Shown here: one piece after another, positions 17,497 to 26,276 of the stretch
How the letters are laid out: every line of letters begins with the position of its first letter
Numbering within the stretch: the stretch's first letter is position 1
Origin: Pseudonocardiaceae bacterium
Lineage (GTDB): Bacteria > Actinomycetota > Actinomycetes > Mycobacteriales > Pseudonocardiaceae
Length of the DNA stretch: 37,983 bases
Direction of reading: 5' to 3'
Assembly (NCBI GenBank): GCA_009379845.1
Contig: WHSZ01000059.1
Span: 1 to 37,983, forward strand
Notes under the pieces: model-generated
Seen by the model: only the letters and a program-made list of their open reading frames with translations
The model's database searches: none
What the model was told of the DNA's origin: nothing
Translations under genes and position numbers: made by a program

Positions 17497-18576
17497 CTAT
17501 GCCCGGCAGCAGCCGCAGGCCGGGTGGGGTGGCCATGCGGTGCGTCGCACCGCGCAGGCGAACGGATCGACCTCTACCTGCGCGTTCCACACCGGAGGCG
17601 GTACCGAAGGAGTGCGCTCGAGCAGCGCGAGCACCTGTCCGGCGGCGAACGCGACGGTCGCGGTCGCGCCGGCCAGGTCGGCGGGCAGTGCCCGGCCGGC
17701 GAGCTGGCCGGCCACCGTCGGCCAGCACGGATCCCGGTCCGCCCGGTGCAGATCGGCGCACCGCAGGCAGCTGGTCCTGCCCGGCACCACCAGTGGGCCT
17801 ACCAGCCCGCGACCCTCGCGAACGTGCACCAGCAGGTGCGGGACGCACTCCGCGACCAGCGGGTGCACCAGGTCAGGCAACGGCACCGCGGCGTCGGCGA
17901 GCACCACCAGCTCCGGCCCCGAGCGCGACCGGTGCCGTGGCGTACCGGTGGCTGCCGCCCGGATGGCCCTGGCCGCGGCCCTCGATCGGTGCATCCCGAG
18001 ATCGGTGCTGGTGTAGCCGCAGCCAAGGTCCTCCTGCCGCACCCTGCCCTCGGCCTGCACGCGCACCCTGCCGACCCCGGCCCCGGCAAGCGAGCAGGCG
18101 ATGCCGATCGCCAGCCGCCCGTCGCCGATCACCCGCACGTAGCCGCGGGCGCGCGCGTCGATGAGTGCGTCACCGGTTCTGCGGAGCCGGCCGGCGCCCC
18201 TGCCAACGTCGACGTTGTGCTTGGCCCTGAGCACCGCCGCGACCGCGTCCTGACGCAGCTGGCAGGGCGCCGGGCGGGGTGCCCCCGCCGCGTCCTCGAG
18301 CAGCCCTGCTTCGGTGAGCCCGGCGAGCACATCGCACATCGCGCCCGCGTGCTCACCGGCGGCGTCGAGGACGGCGTCCGAGGTGCGGGAGCCGTCCAGC
18401 TGGCGGAGGATCTCCGCCACGCCCTTCGGTAGCCCGCTGATCACCATCGCGTGCCTCGGGTCGAGGCCGATCTGGAGCTCACCGCCGCGGCGGCCAAGTA
18501 CCGGAAGGCCGGCGAGCAGTTTCGGGCGGGCCGGCAGCCGGGCGGGCGCTTCGGTCGTAGTGGGTAACGCGTTCAT
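17497..18576 (-). CDS. ThiF/TOMM cyclodehydratase-like protein (orphan)
   Basis: A 359-residue protein resembling the leader-peptide-binding, E1-like part of azole-forming cyclodehydratases. The N-terminal ~100 residues look like the peptide-binding/winged-helix region. A Rossmann-like segment (VRVIGDGRLAIGIACSLAGAG) starts near residue 146. CLRC near residue 271 and CGCC at the extreme C-terminus would give a four-Cys zinc site. No YcaO partner, dehydrogenase or precursor peptide is visible nearby. The orphan gene is kept next to the ABC1 kinase in actinobacteria, so a non-RiPP housekeeping role is possible. A TACACC hexamer 7 nt before ATG 18576 suggests a leaderless start. Confidence 0.75.
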   Translation of the reverse strand: MNALPTTTEAPARLPARPKLLAGLPVLGRRGGELQIGLDPRHAMVISGLPKGVAEILRQLDGSRTSDAVLDAAGEHAGAMCDVLAGLTEAGLLEDAAGAPRPAPCQLRQDAVAAVLRAKHNVDVGRGAGRLRRTGDALIDARARGYVRVIGDGRLAIGIACSLAGAGVGRVRVQAEGRVRQEDLGCGYTSTDLGMHRSRAAARAIRAAATGTPRHRSRSGPELVVLADAAVPLPDLVHPLVAECVPHLLVHVREGRGLVGPLVVPGRTSCLRCADLHRADRDPCWPTVAGQLAGRALPADLAGATATVAFAAGQVLALLERTPSVPPPVWNAQVEVDPFACAVRRTAWPPHPACGCCRA

Positions 18577-18706
18577 ACCGGTCGGTGTACAACGGAGTGA
18601 CGCAAGAGCCCAAATGAGTTGTCCACAGACTCCCGCCGGCCGAAGTCACATCACTCACACCTGTTGGGGCGCACCGAATGTCGGTCGTTGGTCGTACCGT
18701 AAGAGC

Positions 18707-19240
18707 GTGGCCGAATCACGTGTCGAGGTGCGCCGAAGCAAGCGACGCAAGCGCACGGTCACCGCCTATCTGGACGGTGACGCCCTCGTCGTGCTCATCC
18801 CCGCGAGAATGAGCAGGGCGGAAGAAGAACATTGGGTCGCCGAGATGCAACGCAAGCTGTTGCGCGGCGAGAGCCGGCGCCGTTCACCAGCGCGCGAGTC
18901 GGACGCCGCGCTGCTGCTCAGGTGCTCGGAGCTCAACGAGAAGTACCTGAACGGCAGGTCGGTCCCGACGAGCGTTCGCTGGGTACGGCCGATGCGTACC
19001 CGGTGGGCGTCGTGCACGCCGACGGAGGGCACGATCCGGATCAGTGAGCGACTCCGGGACGCGCCTGCCTGGGTGCTGGATTATGTGCTGGTGCACGAGC
19101 TAGCGCACCTTCGCGTGGCCGCACACAACGCCCAGTTCTGGTCGCTGGTGCGAAAATATCCGCGGACCGAACGTGCCATTGGGTACCTGGAAGGGCTCTC
19201 CGCGGCCGCCGGGCTGAACCTGTCGCTGGACGACGACTAG
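18707..19240 (+). CDS. YgjP-like (DUF45/SprT-related) zinc metallopeptidase
   Basis: A 177-residue protein of the YgjP/M48-like family. HELAH at 130-134 supplies two zinc-binding His and the catalytic Glu, and H140 is the likely third ligand, giving the H-E-x-x-H-x5-H spacing of the family. The N-terminus is basic (VEVRRSKRRKRTVTA). RWVRPMRTRWASC precedes the active site and is a family signature. TACCGT (18695-18700) lies exactly 6 nt before GTG 18707, so the transcript is probably leaderless; the frame is open upstream but overlaps the divergent ThiF-like gene. Physiological substrate unknown. Confidence 0.85.
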   Translation: MAESRVEVRRSKRRKRTVTAYLDGDALVVLIPARMSRAEEEHWVAEMQRKLLRGESRRRSPARESDAALLLRCSELNEKYLNGRSVPTSVRWVRPMRTRWASCTPTEGTIRISERLRDAPAWVLDYVLVHELAHLRVAAHNAQFWSLVRKYPRTERAIGYLEGLSAAAGLNLSLDDD

Positions 19241-19300
19241 AGCTGGACGACGACTAGACGGGTACCCGCCAACTCGATCAAGGGCGGCGAGCTACCGCCG

Positions 19301-20797
19301 TCAGGCGCGCTCGCCGCTGGCGCTCGAATCGCCACCGTCGTCGTCCTCGGAGTTCCCCGAGTTCCCCGAGTTCCCCGAGTCCTCGGAGTCGCCGGACGAC
19401 TCGGTGGTGTCCTCGTCGGTCGCACCGACGTCCTCGACCGTCGCCGAGGAGTCGTCGTCAGAGGCGGTGGCCGCTTCCTCTTCCTGACGCCGGGTCCGTT
19501 CCAGCGCCGCGATCGGATCGTCCAGCTCGGCCGCGTACTCCTCGGAGGTCACCTGGCTGGCACCGAGCCGCTCGGCGAACGCCATCGGGTCGTCCAGGTC
19601 CTCGGCGGTGGGAATCAAGTCGGGGTGCGCCCACACGCCGTCGCGGGTGGCGTTGCCGTGCTGATCGCCGACCAGCCGCCACAGCGACGACGCCGCGCGC
19701 AGCCTCCGGGGACGCAGCTCGAGACCGACCAGGGTGGCGAACGTCTGCTCGGCAGGACCGCCGGACGCCCGGCGCCTGCGCAGTGTCTCGCGCAGCGCAT
19801 CGGCACCCGGCAGCCGGTCGCTGACCGCGTCCGCGACCACCACGTCCACCCAGCCCTCGACCAGCGCGAGCAGCGTTTCCAGTCGCTTCAGCGCGGCCTT
19901 CTGCTCCTCGGTGGTTTCCGGTTCGAGCATGCCGGACTGCATGGCCTGCTCGATCGACGCCGGGTTCGAGGGGTCCACCTGGCTGGCCAGCTGCTCGAGC
20001 GCACTGGTGTCCACCCGGATGCCGCTGGCGAACTCCTCTACCGTGGCCAGCAGCCGCTGGCGCAGCCATGGCACGTGCGCGAACAACCGCTGGTGCGCGG
20101 CCTCGCGTGCGGCCAGGAACACCATCACCTCGCTGGCCGGCCGCTCGAGGCCCTCGGTGAACTGCTCGATGTTCGCCGGCAGCAGCGCGGCGGTGGCGTC
20201 CGGGCCGAGCGGCAGGCCGACGTCGGTCGAGGTGAGCACTTCGCCTGCCAGCTGCGCGAGAGCGTTGCCCAGCTGGGAGCCGTAGGCCATGCCGCCCATC
20301 TGGCCGAGCATGGACAGCAGCGGGCCGGCCTGTTGCTTGGCCTCCTCGGGCAGCGCCGACATCCACGCGCTTGACACCTGCTGCGCGACCGGGTCGCAGA
20401 GCCGTTGCCAGGTCGGCAACGTGTTCTCCACCCAATCCTTCGCGGTCCACGCCTTCGTCGTGGTGGCGCCCGCCGGCAAGATCGTCGCCGCGTCCAACCA
20501 GAGCTCGGCGAGATGAGCGGCGTCGCGTACCGCGGCCTCGTCCACGTTCGTCGAGGAGCTGCCGAGGCGCTGAACGGCGATCTGCTTGGCGAGGTCGTAG
20601 TTCACCGGACCACTCGTGTTGCCGGCTTGGCTGAGCATCTGCCCCAACTGGCTGAGCATCTGGCCCAGCTGGTTGAACGCGTCGGCCGGATTGCCGGAGC
20701 CCCCGGAACCAGGTTGTCCCGACCCGCCGCGGGCAGGGTCGTTCTCACCACCGTTGTCGGGGTCGGACATGCCGAATCCGAACGGGAGATTGCTCAT
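19301..20797 (-). CDS. DUF2342 putative zinc-dependent metalloprotease
   Basis: A 498-residue protein of the actinobacterial DUF2342 family. The N-terminus is Gly/Ser/Pro-rich, with a duplicated QLGQMLS motif at about 44-57. The core has REAAHQRLFAHVPWL (E232, H235 and H241 as possible metal ligands) and LVEGWVDVVVADAV. The C-terminal ~60 residues are acidic and low-complexity (Asp/Glu/Ser with GNS repeats coded by a 9-bp tandem repeat at about 19350-19380). Proteolytic activity is a database-style assignment and I cannot confirm it. ATG 20797 lies 7 nt after a TACCGT -10-like hexamer, a leaderless arrangement. It is divergent from the Lon-like protease gene. Confidence 0.85.
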   Translation of the reverse strand: MSNLPFGFGMSDPDNGGENDPARGGSGQPGSGGSGNPADAFNQLGQMLSQLGQMLSQAGNTSGPVNYDLAKQIAVQRLGSSSTNVDEAAVRDAAHLAELWLDAATILPAGATTTKAWTAKDWVENTLPTWQRLCDPVAQQVSSAWMSALPEEAKQQAGPLLSMLGQMGGMAYGSQLGNALAQLAGEVLTSTDVGLPLGPDATAALLPANIEQFTEGLERPASEVMVFLAAREAAHQRLFAHVPWLRQRLLATVEEFASGIRVDTSALEQLASQVDPSNPASIEQAMQSGMLEPETTEEQKAALKRLETLLALVEGWVDVVVADAVSDRLPGADALRETLRRRRASGGPAEQTFATLVGLELRPRRLRAASSLWRLVGDQHGNATRDGVWAHPDLIPTAEDLDDPMAFAERLGASQVTSEEYAAELDDPIAALERTRRQEEEAATASDDDSSATVEDVGATDEDTTESSGDSEDSGNSGNSGNSEDDDGGDSSASGERA

Positions 20798-20969
20798 GCC
20801 CCCAACGGTACGCGGCACATCTCCAGCCGTCCGGTCCCGGTTAGCTCCCGCTGGCAAGCGTTCGCGCAGAGCGCACCACGGCCAGCCGGGCGGCCGCTGG
20901 CAGGCGCTGTAACACCGTGACCCGACGGCGCTGCCGCTCGCTTCGAACCGGGTCGTACGCTGTGCCACC

Positions 20970-22091
20970 GTGAGCGCACGGAGCAACAAGCCGCCATCCT
21001 CGGAACCGTCGGCGCCGGATCGTGAAACCGCGCCGGACGGCGAGGCGCGAGCCAGCAGGGGTCTCAGCCGGCGCGGCTGGACGATAATGTTCAGCTTCTT
21101 CCTGGTTGTGGTGCTCGGGTTGCTCGGCGGCCTGGTGCGGGTGCCGTATGTGGCGCTCGGTCCCGGCCCGACGTTCGACACGCTCGGCGATTTCCGGGGC
21201 TCACCGGTGATCAACGTGGACGGTGCGCAAACCCACCGGACCACCGGCCAGCTCCGGATGACCACGGTTTCGCTGACCGACGACGTCACCCTGTTCGGCG
21301 CGCTCGGCCTGTGGATCAGTGGCCGTTACGCGCTCGACGCCCGCGAGCAGTACTTCAAGCCAGGCGAGACCGAGGAAGAAGTCGAGAAGGAAAACGTCAA
21401 GCAGTTCCGGGATTCGCAGTCGCAGGCGGAGACCGCGGCACTACGGCAGCTCGGTAAACCGATCAAGGTGCTCGCCAAGGAGATCGTCGCGAACAGCCCA
21501 GCCGACCACAAACTCGCGCCGGGGGACGAGCTGCTCAAAGTGCACGGGAAGGACATCACCACCCAGGAGGACGTCACCGAGGCGCTGAAAGGCACCCGGC
21601 CGGGCCAGACGATCTCGGTGACCTTCCAGCACCGCGGCCAGCAGCGCACGGTGCCGCTGAAGCTGGCCAAGCGCCCGCCGGATCTGCGAGGAGACTTCGG
21701 CTTCATCGGGCTGGAACCGGCCGAACGTGCGGACGTCCCGTTCCACATCTCGATCAAGCTGGAGGACGTCGGTGGCCCGTCGGCAGGGCTGATGTTCGCC
21801 CTCGCCATCGTGGACAGGCTGACCGAGCAGAACCTGGCCGCCGGCAAGCACATCGCCGGAACCGGAGAGATCGACGACCGGGGCGACGTCGGCGAGATCG
21901 GCGGGATCACGTTCAAACTCGTCGCCGCGCGGGAAGCCGGCGCGAACACCTTCCTGGTGCCCGAGGGCAACTGCGCCGAGGCAAGGGACAACGCGCCGGA
22001 CGGGTTGCGGCTGATCAGGGTCGGCACGCTGAAGGAGGCGATGAACGCGCTGAGCGCGTTGCGCGCCGGCCGGCCGACGCCCAGTTGCTGA
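20970..22091 (+). CDS. PDZ-domain Lon-like serine protease (S16, YlbL type)
   Basis: A 373-residue membrane-anchored protease. A polar 37-residue N-terminus is followed by one transmembrane helix (about 38-56), an extracytoplasmic region, a PDZ domain (about 165-235) and a Lon-type proteolytic domain (about 250-365). The catalytic dyad is S271 in GGPSAG and K316 in ITFKLVAARE. There is no AAA+ domain. By homology with Bacillus YlbL the protease domain lies outside the membrane and may act in protein quality control. GTG 20970 follows a TACGCT element by 8 nt. Homologues flank the UPF0182 gene in mycobacteria. Confidence 0.9.
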   Translation: MSARSNKPPSSEPSAPDRETAPDGEARASRGLSRRGWTIMFSFFLVVVLGLLGGLVRVPYVALGPGPTFDTLGDFRGSPVINVDGAQTHRTTGQLRMTTVSLTDDVTLFGALGLWISGRYALDAREQYFKPGETEEEVEKENVKQFRDSQSQAETAALRQLGKPIKVLAKEIVANSPADHKLAPGDELLKVHGKDITTQEDVTEALKGTRPGQTISVTFQHRGQQRTVPLKLAKRPPDLRGDFGFIGLEPAERADVPFHISIKLEDVGGPSAGLMFALAIVDRLTEQNLAAGKHIAGTGEIDDRGDVGEIGGITFKLVAAREAGANTFLVPEGNCAEARDNAPDGLRLIRVGTLKEAMNALSALRAGRPTPSC

Positions 22092-22099
22092 GCTCGGAG

Positions 22100-22678
22100 C
22101 TATGACGAGCTGAGGGTTTCGCGCAGCGCCGCCGTGAGGTTGGGCGCGAGCTCGGGATGCTCGATCACTTCCTCCGTGTCGTCTTGCTCGTCGCCGGTGC
22201 CGCGCAGCCGGAGCACACATGCCGCCGGGCCGTCCCGCAGCACCGCCGCCACCAGCCGCGCCTCGGTCCGGTCCGGGTGATCCGCCGCGGCAGCGCGCAA
22301 CCGTTCCGCGTCGATCGCCTCGTCGTCGCTCTGCTGGCCGGGCAGATCCTCCTCGGCTCCCGGTGGCAACACGACGATCTCCTGCGCCAGCGCGCAGCCG
22401 AGCACCGTGTCCGGCCACATGATGCCGGCAAGCGCGTCGGCCAGGTCACCCTCCGGAAGGGCGTCCTGCGCGATCGGCGTGAGCGGCGCGGCGGCATCCA
22501 ACTGGCCAGCCAGGTCGGGCTGCAACTCGAGCAGGCTCGCGGTGGAGACCAGTGCGAACAGCTGCGCGGGCTGATCCCAGCCCGCCGCCGCGACGAACTG
22601 CTCCACCTCGCGAGCCAGCGAAGCCATCGTTACTTGATCGTGGCCGGCATCGCCGCCCGGATTATCCGTGGTTGACAC
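22100..22678 (-). CDS. PPA1309-family hypothetical protein
   Basis: A 192-residue, acidic, probably cytoplasmic protein of the PPA1309 family, conserved in actinobacteria between the Lon-like protease and the UPF0182 protein. The sequence has no catalytic motif that I recognise: a helical first half (LAREVEQFVAAAGWDQPAQLFALV) leads to a WPDTVLGCALAQEIVVLP segment and an ARLVAAVLRDGPAACVLRLRG strand region. GTG 22678 is the longest start; an internal ATG (MASLAREVEQF, codon 18) is an alternative. Function unknown. Confidence 0.75.
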   Translation of the reverse strand: MSTTDNPGGDAGHDQVTMASLAREVEQFVAAAGWDQPAQLFALVSTASLLELQPDLAGQLDAAAPLTPIAQDALPEGDLADALAGIMWPDTVLGCALAQEIVVLPPGAEEDLPGQQSDDEAIDAERLRAAAADHPDRTEARLVAAVLRDGPAACVLRLRGTGDEQDDTEEVIEHPELAPNLTAALRETLSSS

Positions 22679-22687
22679 CGCAATATG
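22677..22687 (+). repeat. Half-element of the 26-bp dyad family
   Basis: ACCGCAATATG matches the left arm of the family copy at 34684 exactly, but the right arm is absent (GTGGCAT follows). It overlaps the PPA1309 start codon. It may be a decayed copy or chance. Confidence 0.35.
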
Positions 22688-22820
22688 GTGGCATCGAACC
22701 CGAGCCGCCGGACGGTGGCCTGCCTGCGATGATGGCCCCGTCGGCCCGCACCCGTCCGTTTTGCCGGATGCCTGCGGGAACCGAAGAGGCCATCCGTAGA
22801 GTTAGACACGTTAGGGGCGA

Positions 22821-22841
22821 CCATGCACATTGCGTGCATGG
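22821..22841. promoter_or_regulatory. Inverted repeat upstream of the UPF0182 gene
   Basis: CCATGCAC (22821-22828) and GTGCATGG (22834-22841) form a perfect 8-bp inverted repeat around ATTGC, 42 bp before the UPF0182 start. It could be an operator or a 5'-leader hairpin. Confidence 0.45.
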
Positions 22842-22883
22842 CCGTCCGACCGCGTTGAACGTCACGATCCTGGAGCGTGCCCA

Positions 22884-25841
22884 GTGGCGACACGGCCCCC
22901 CGTTCAAATGCCGAAGCTGTCCCGCCGCAGCCGCATTTTGCTGATCCTTGCCGGCATTGTGGTACTGCTGCTGTTGCTCGGCGCGCGATTGCTGGATACC
23001 TACGTCAACTGGCTGTGGTTCGGCGAGGTGGGCTACCGGCAGGTGTTCACCACGCAACTGGTTACCCGGGTGGCGTTGTTCTTCGCGGTGGCCGTGTTGG
23101 TTGGCGGCATCCTCGCGATCACCCTGTTGATCGCCTACCGCACCCGGCCGGTGTTCGTTCCGGTAGCCGGAACCGAGGACCCGCTCGCCCGCTACCGCGC
23201 CGGGATCGTGCAGCGCGTCCGGTTGTTCGGCATCGGGATCCCGGTGATCGCGGGCCTCATCGCCGGTGCGAGCGCACAGTCCAACTGGCAGGTCGTCCAG
23301 CTGTTCATGAACGCGACCAACTTCGGTCGAACGGATCCCGAGTTCGGGATAGACATCGGGTTCTACGCGTTCAAACTGCCGTTCTACACCTGGCTGCTCG
23401 GTTGGCTGTTCGTCGGAGTGGTCGTCTCCTTCATCGCCGCCGCGATCTCGCACTACCTGTTCGGTGGTATCCGGTTGGCAGGCCGAAGCGGCCAGCTGAC
23501 CACTGCGGCGCGCGTGCAGCTCGCGGTGACCGCGGGCATCTTCGTGCTGCTGAAGGCCGTCGAATACTTCCTCGACCGGTACGAGCTGATGTTCTCCGAT
23601 CGGAACGCGCTGTTCACGGGTGCCAGCTACACCGACTTGAACGCGGTGCTGCCGGCGAAACTGATCCTGCTGTTCATCGCGATCATCTGCGCGGCGGCGT
23701 TCTTCGCGGCGGCGTTCACGCGCAACCTGCAGCTACCGGCCATCGCCACCGTGCTGATGGTGCTCTCCAGCATCCTGATCGGTGCGGCGTGGCCGGCGAT
23801 CCTCGAGCAGTTCTCGGTGCGACCGAACGCCATCCAGAAAGAGTCCGTGCCGATCGAGCGCAACCTGGAGGCGACAAGGGCGGCCTACGGCTTGACCGAG
23901 GACAAGGTCACCTACCGGAACTACCCGGGAACCTCGGACGCCGACCCGGCGGAGGTCCGAGCCAATCCGACGATCCCGAACATCCGGGTACTCGACCCGA
24001 CGCTGCTGTCTCCGACGTTCACCCAGCGCGAGGGGCGGCAGAACTTCTACAACTTCCCCGACCAGCTTGACGTGGACCGCTACCCGACCGAGCAGCCGGA
24101 TGGCTCCACCAAGATGCAGGACTACATCGTCGGCCTCCGTGAGATCAACACCAACGGGCTTGCCGAGAACCAGCAGTCCTGGATCAACCGGACCATGGTC
24201 TACACGCACGGAAACGGGTTCGTCGGCGCGCCGGCGAACACCGTGGACCGCCCGCCGTCGGTCGGCACCGAAGGCGCGTCGGAGCAGGCCCAGGCGGAGT
24301 CCGATCAGGGCGGCTACCCGAGGTTCCGGATCAGCGACCTGAACGGGAACAACAGCACGTTCCCGATCAAGGGCGAGAATGCCAGGGTCTACTACGGCGA
24401 GCTGGTGACCGACTACGCCATCGTCGGCGGCGACGGTCCTGACACCCCGCGGGAATACGACCCGAGGCCGGCCAAGACGTTCAAGTACAACGGCGATGGC
24501 GGCGTGCCGATCGGCAACTGGTTCAACCGGTTGGTCTTCTTCGCGCACGAAGGGGAGCGCAACATCCTGTTCTCCAGCGCCATCGGCGAAGGTTCGAAGA
24601 TCATGTACAACCGCAACCCGCGGGACCGGGTGCGGGACGTTGCGCCGTGGCTGACCGTCGACGGGGATCCGTACCCCGCGGTGGTCAACGGCGAGATCAA
24701 GTGGATCATCGACGGGTACACGACGCTGGAGAACTACCCGTACGCGCAGCGGATGTCCCTCGGCGAGACCACTGTGGACAGCCGGACCGGGATGCCGACG
24801 CAGCCCGACGAGAACATCAGCTACGCGCGTAACTCGGTGAAGGCGACCGTGGACGCGTTCGATGGCAGCGTGAACCTGTACTCGGTGGATGACAAGGACC
24901 CGGTGCTCAAGGCCTGGCGGGGAGTGTTCCCAGGAGTGGTCAAGCCGTCCAGCGAGATGCCAAAGGGCCTCCAGCAGCATCTGCGTTACCCGGAGGACCT
25001 GTTCAAGATCCAGCGTGAGCTGATCTCCCGGTATCACGTCACCAGCCCGCAGGACTTCTACTCGACGCGGACGTTCTGGGACGTGCCACCGGACCCGACC
25101 GCGGACGGTGGCACCGACAGCAACACCGACGCGGCCGCCCAGCCGCCGTACTACGTGCTGGCACAGGCGCCGGGGCAGACGACGCCGACCTTCCAGCTGA
25201 CCAGCGCGCTGCGAGTGCTTGAACGGCAGTTCCTCGGCGCGTGGGTGTCGGCATCATCGGACCCGAAGACCTACGGGCAGTTCACCGTGTTGCGATTGCC
25301 CACGGAGAATAACCAGACGGAAGGCCCGATCCAGGCGCAGAACCGGTTCCAGTCGACCGACCGGGTCACCCGGGAACGAACCCTGTTCCAGAACCCGAAC
25401 GTGGAGCCGGTGTACGGAAACCTGCTCACGTTGCCGGTCAGCGGCGGGATCATGTACGTGGAACCGATTTACATCAGGCGGAAGGACGAGAACGCCTTCC
25501 CGCAGCTGGCGAGAATGCTGGTCTCCTACGGCTCCAAGGTCGGGTTCGACTCGACCGTCGGCGGAGCGCTTGACCAGGTGTTCGGGCAGGGCGCCGGGCA
25601 GGCGGCTGCCCAGCAGCAGGGTGGCGACGGCTCGGCTGACCAGCAGCCGCAGCAACCCGGTGGTGGCAACAACCAGCAACCGCAGAACCCTGAGATGGCC
25701 GCGGCCGTCCAGGAAATGCAGGCAGCGCTGCAGAAGCTGCGTCAGGCCCAGCAGTCCGGGGACTTCGCCGCCCAGGGCGAAGCGCTGCAGGAACTGGACG
25801 CCGCGGGCCAGCGGTTCGAACAAGCCCAGGGCGGGTCGTAA
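22884..25841 (+). CDS. UPF0182 family large membrane protein
   Basis: A 985-residue integral membrane protein. The N-terminal third has about seven transmembrane helices (first at about 14-34, ILLILAGIVVLLLLLGARLL). A ~600-residue extracytoplasmic domain with many conserved Tyr/Pro/Asn follows, and the C-terminus is low-complexity Gln/Gly/Asn-rich (about 895-940) with a terminal coiled-coil-like Ala/Gln/Glu helix. Function of the family is unknown. GTG 22884 (VATRPPVQMPKLSRRSR) has GGAG 8 nt upstream and matches the usual family start; the frame begins earlier at 22830 without support. The tRNA-fMet gene follows 56 bp downstream. Confidence 0.9.
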   Translation: MATRPPVQMPKLSRRSRILLILAGIVVLLLLLGARLLDTYVNWLWFGEVGYRQVFTTQLVTRVALFFAVAVLVGGILAITLLIAYRTRPVFVPVAGTEDPLARYRAGIVQRVRLFGIGIPVIAGLIAGASAQSNWQVVQLFMNATNFGRTDPEFGIDIGFYAFKLPFYTWLLGWLFVGVVVSFIAAAISHYLFGGIRLAGRSGQLTTAARVQLAVTAGIFVLLKAVEYFLDRYELMFSDRNALFTGASYTDLNAVLPAKLILLFIAIICAAAFFAAAFTRNLQLPAIATVLMVLSSILIGAAWPAILEQFSVRPNAIQKESVPIERNLEATRAAYGLTEDKVTYRNYPGTSDADPAEVRANPTIPNIRVLDPTLLSPTFTQREGRQNFYNFPDQLDVDRYPTEQPDGSTKMQDYIVGLREINTNGLAENQQSWINRTMVYTHGNGFVGAPANTVDRPPSVGTEGASEQAQAESDQGGYPRFRISDLNGNNSTFPIKGENARVYYGELVTDYAIVGGDGPDTPREYDPRPAKTFKYNGDGGVPIGNWFNRLVFFAHEGERNILFSSAIGEGSKIMYNRNPRDRVRDVAPWLTVDGDPYPAVVNGEIKWIIDGYTTLENYPYAQRMSLGETTVDSRTGMPTQPDENISYARNSVKATVDAFDGSVNLYSVDDKDPVLKAWRGVFPGVVKPSSEMPKGLQQHLRYPEDLFKIQRELISRYHVTSPQDFYSTRTFWDVPPDPTADGGTDSNTDAAAQPPYYVLAQAPGQTTPTFQLTSALRVLERQFLGAWVSASSDPKTYGQFTVLRLPTENNQTEGPIQAQNRFQSTDRVTRERTLFQNPNVEPVYGNLLTLPVSGGIMYVEPIYIRRKDENAFPQLARMLVSYGSKVGFDSTVGGALDQVFGQGAGQAAAQQQGGDGSADQQPQQPGGGNNQQPQNPEMAAAVQEMQAALQKLRQAQQSGDFAAQGEALQELDAAGQRFEQAQGGS

Positions 25842-25846
25842 CGCCC

Positions 25847-25868
25847 GGGGCGGATTTGCTCCCGCCCC
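25847..25868 (+). terminator. Possible UPF0182 terminator hairpin
   Basis: GGGGCGG (25847-25853) pairs with CCGCCCC (25862-25868) across an 8-nt loop, 6 bp after the stop codon. No U-tract. It overlaps the probable -35 region of the following tRNA. Confidence 0.4.
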
Positions 25869-25879
25869 GCGCCGACACG

Positions 25880-25885
25880 TAGAGT
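25880..25885 (+). promoter_or_regulatory. -10 element of tRNA-fMet copy 1
   Basis: TAGAGT ends 12 bp before the mature tRNA 5' end; a TTGCTC 18 bp further upstream (25856-25861) is a weak -35. Confidence 0.4.
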
Positions 25886-25897
25886 TGTTGATGTCGA

Positions 25898-25971
25898 CGC
25901 GGGGTGGAGCAGTTCGGTAGCTCGCTGGGCTCATAACCCAGAGGTCGCAGGTTCGAATCCTGTCCCCGCTA
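25898..25971 (+). tRNA. Initiator tRNA-Met (CAU), copy 1
   Basis: A 74-nt cloverleaf. The acceptor arm CGCGGGG/CCCCGCT leaves position 1 unpaired (C1 opposite U72), the anticodon arm CTGGG-CTCATAA-CCCAG has three consecutive G-C pairs and anticodon CAT, and the T-loop is TTCGAAT. The unpaired 1-72 and the GGG/CCC stem mark it as the initiator. The 3' CCA is not encoded (genomic CAG follows A73). Confidence 0.97.
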
Positions 25972-25981
25972 CAGATCTGGG

Positions 25982-26016
25982 AGAGCCCTGTCTGCGGAGT
26001 GCGCAGACAGGGCTCT
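25982..26016 (+). terminator. Terminator of tRNA-fMet copy 1
   Basis: A perfect 15-bp stem, AGAGCCCTGTCTGCG (25982-25996) with CGCAGACAGGGCTCT (26002-26016), with a 5-nt loop and followed by TTC, 10 bp after the tRNA. Confidence 0.9.
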
Positions 26017-26230
26017 TTCGCGTTGTTGTGGGGCGAAGCCCCCACGCCCCACCCGGGAGGGCTGCGCCCCCCGGACCCCCGTGTGGGGTGCGGGGTGCTT
26101 GGGCGCACGAGGCCTGCGGCCCGTGCGCGAGTGGGGCGGCAGGGTCGTTTGGGTGCGTGGGGTGCGGCCGTGCTCGGAGGGTGGTCCCCTTGGGTACGTG
26201 GGTGCGCCTCGCGCGGGCGGGCCTTCGGAT

Positions 26231-26256
26231 ACCGCAATATGGATGCAAATTGGGTT
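26231..26256. repeat. 26-bp dyad, family copy 2 (decayed right arm)
   Basis: ACCGCAATATG (26231-26241), loop GATG, then CAAATTGGGTT (26246-26256). The left arm and loop are identical to the perfect copy at 34684, while the right arm carries several changes. It lies 20 bp downstream of the truncated MFS gene on the reverse strand. Confidence 0.6.
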
Positions 26257-26276
26257 TTGGGGCCTGGCAGGCGCGG

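Larger units (their letters stand above)
25893..26184 (+). repeat. tRNA-fMet/GC-rich module, copy A
   Basis: This ~290-bp module starts 5 bp before the tRNA and contains the tRNA, its terminator, and a GC-rich tail with nested palindromes (GGCGAAGCC-type, then GAGGGCTGCGCCCCCC) and GTGTGGGGTGCGGGG-type runs, ending in GTGCTCGGAGGGTGG. The same order recurs at 26712-27079. The tail has no convincing coding frame. The stretch from here to 26276 otherwise holds only the decayed dyad at 26231. Confidence 0.8.

Noticed and set aside
17497..18576. A thiazole/oxazole RiPP biosynthetic cluster
   Set aside because: Only the ThiF-like protein is present; no YcaO, dehydrogenase or precursor peptide is seen in the flanking genes.
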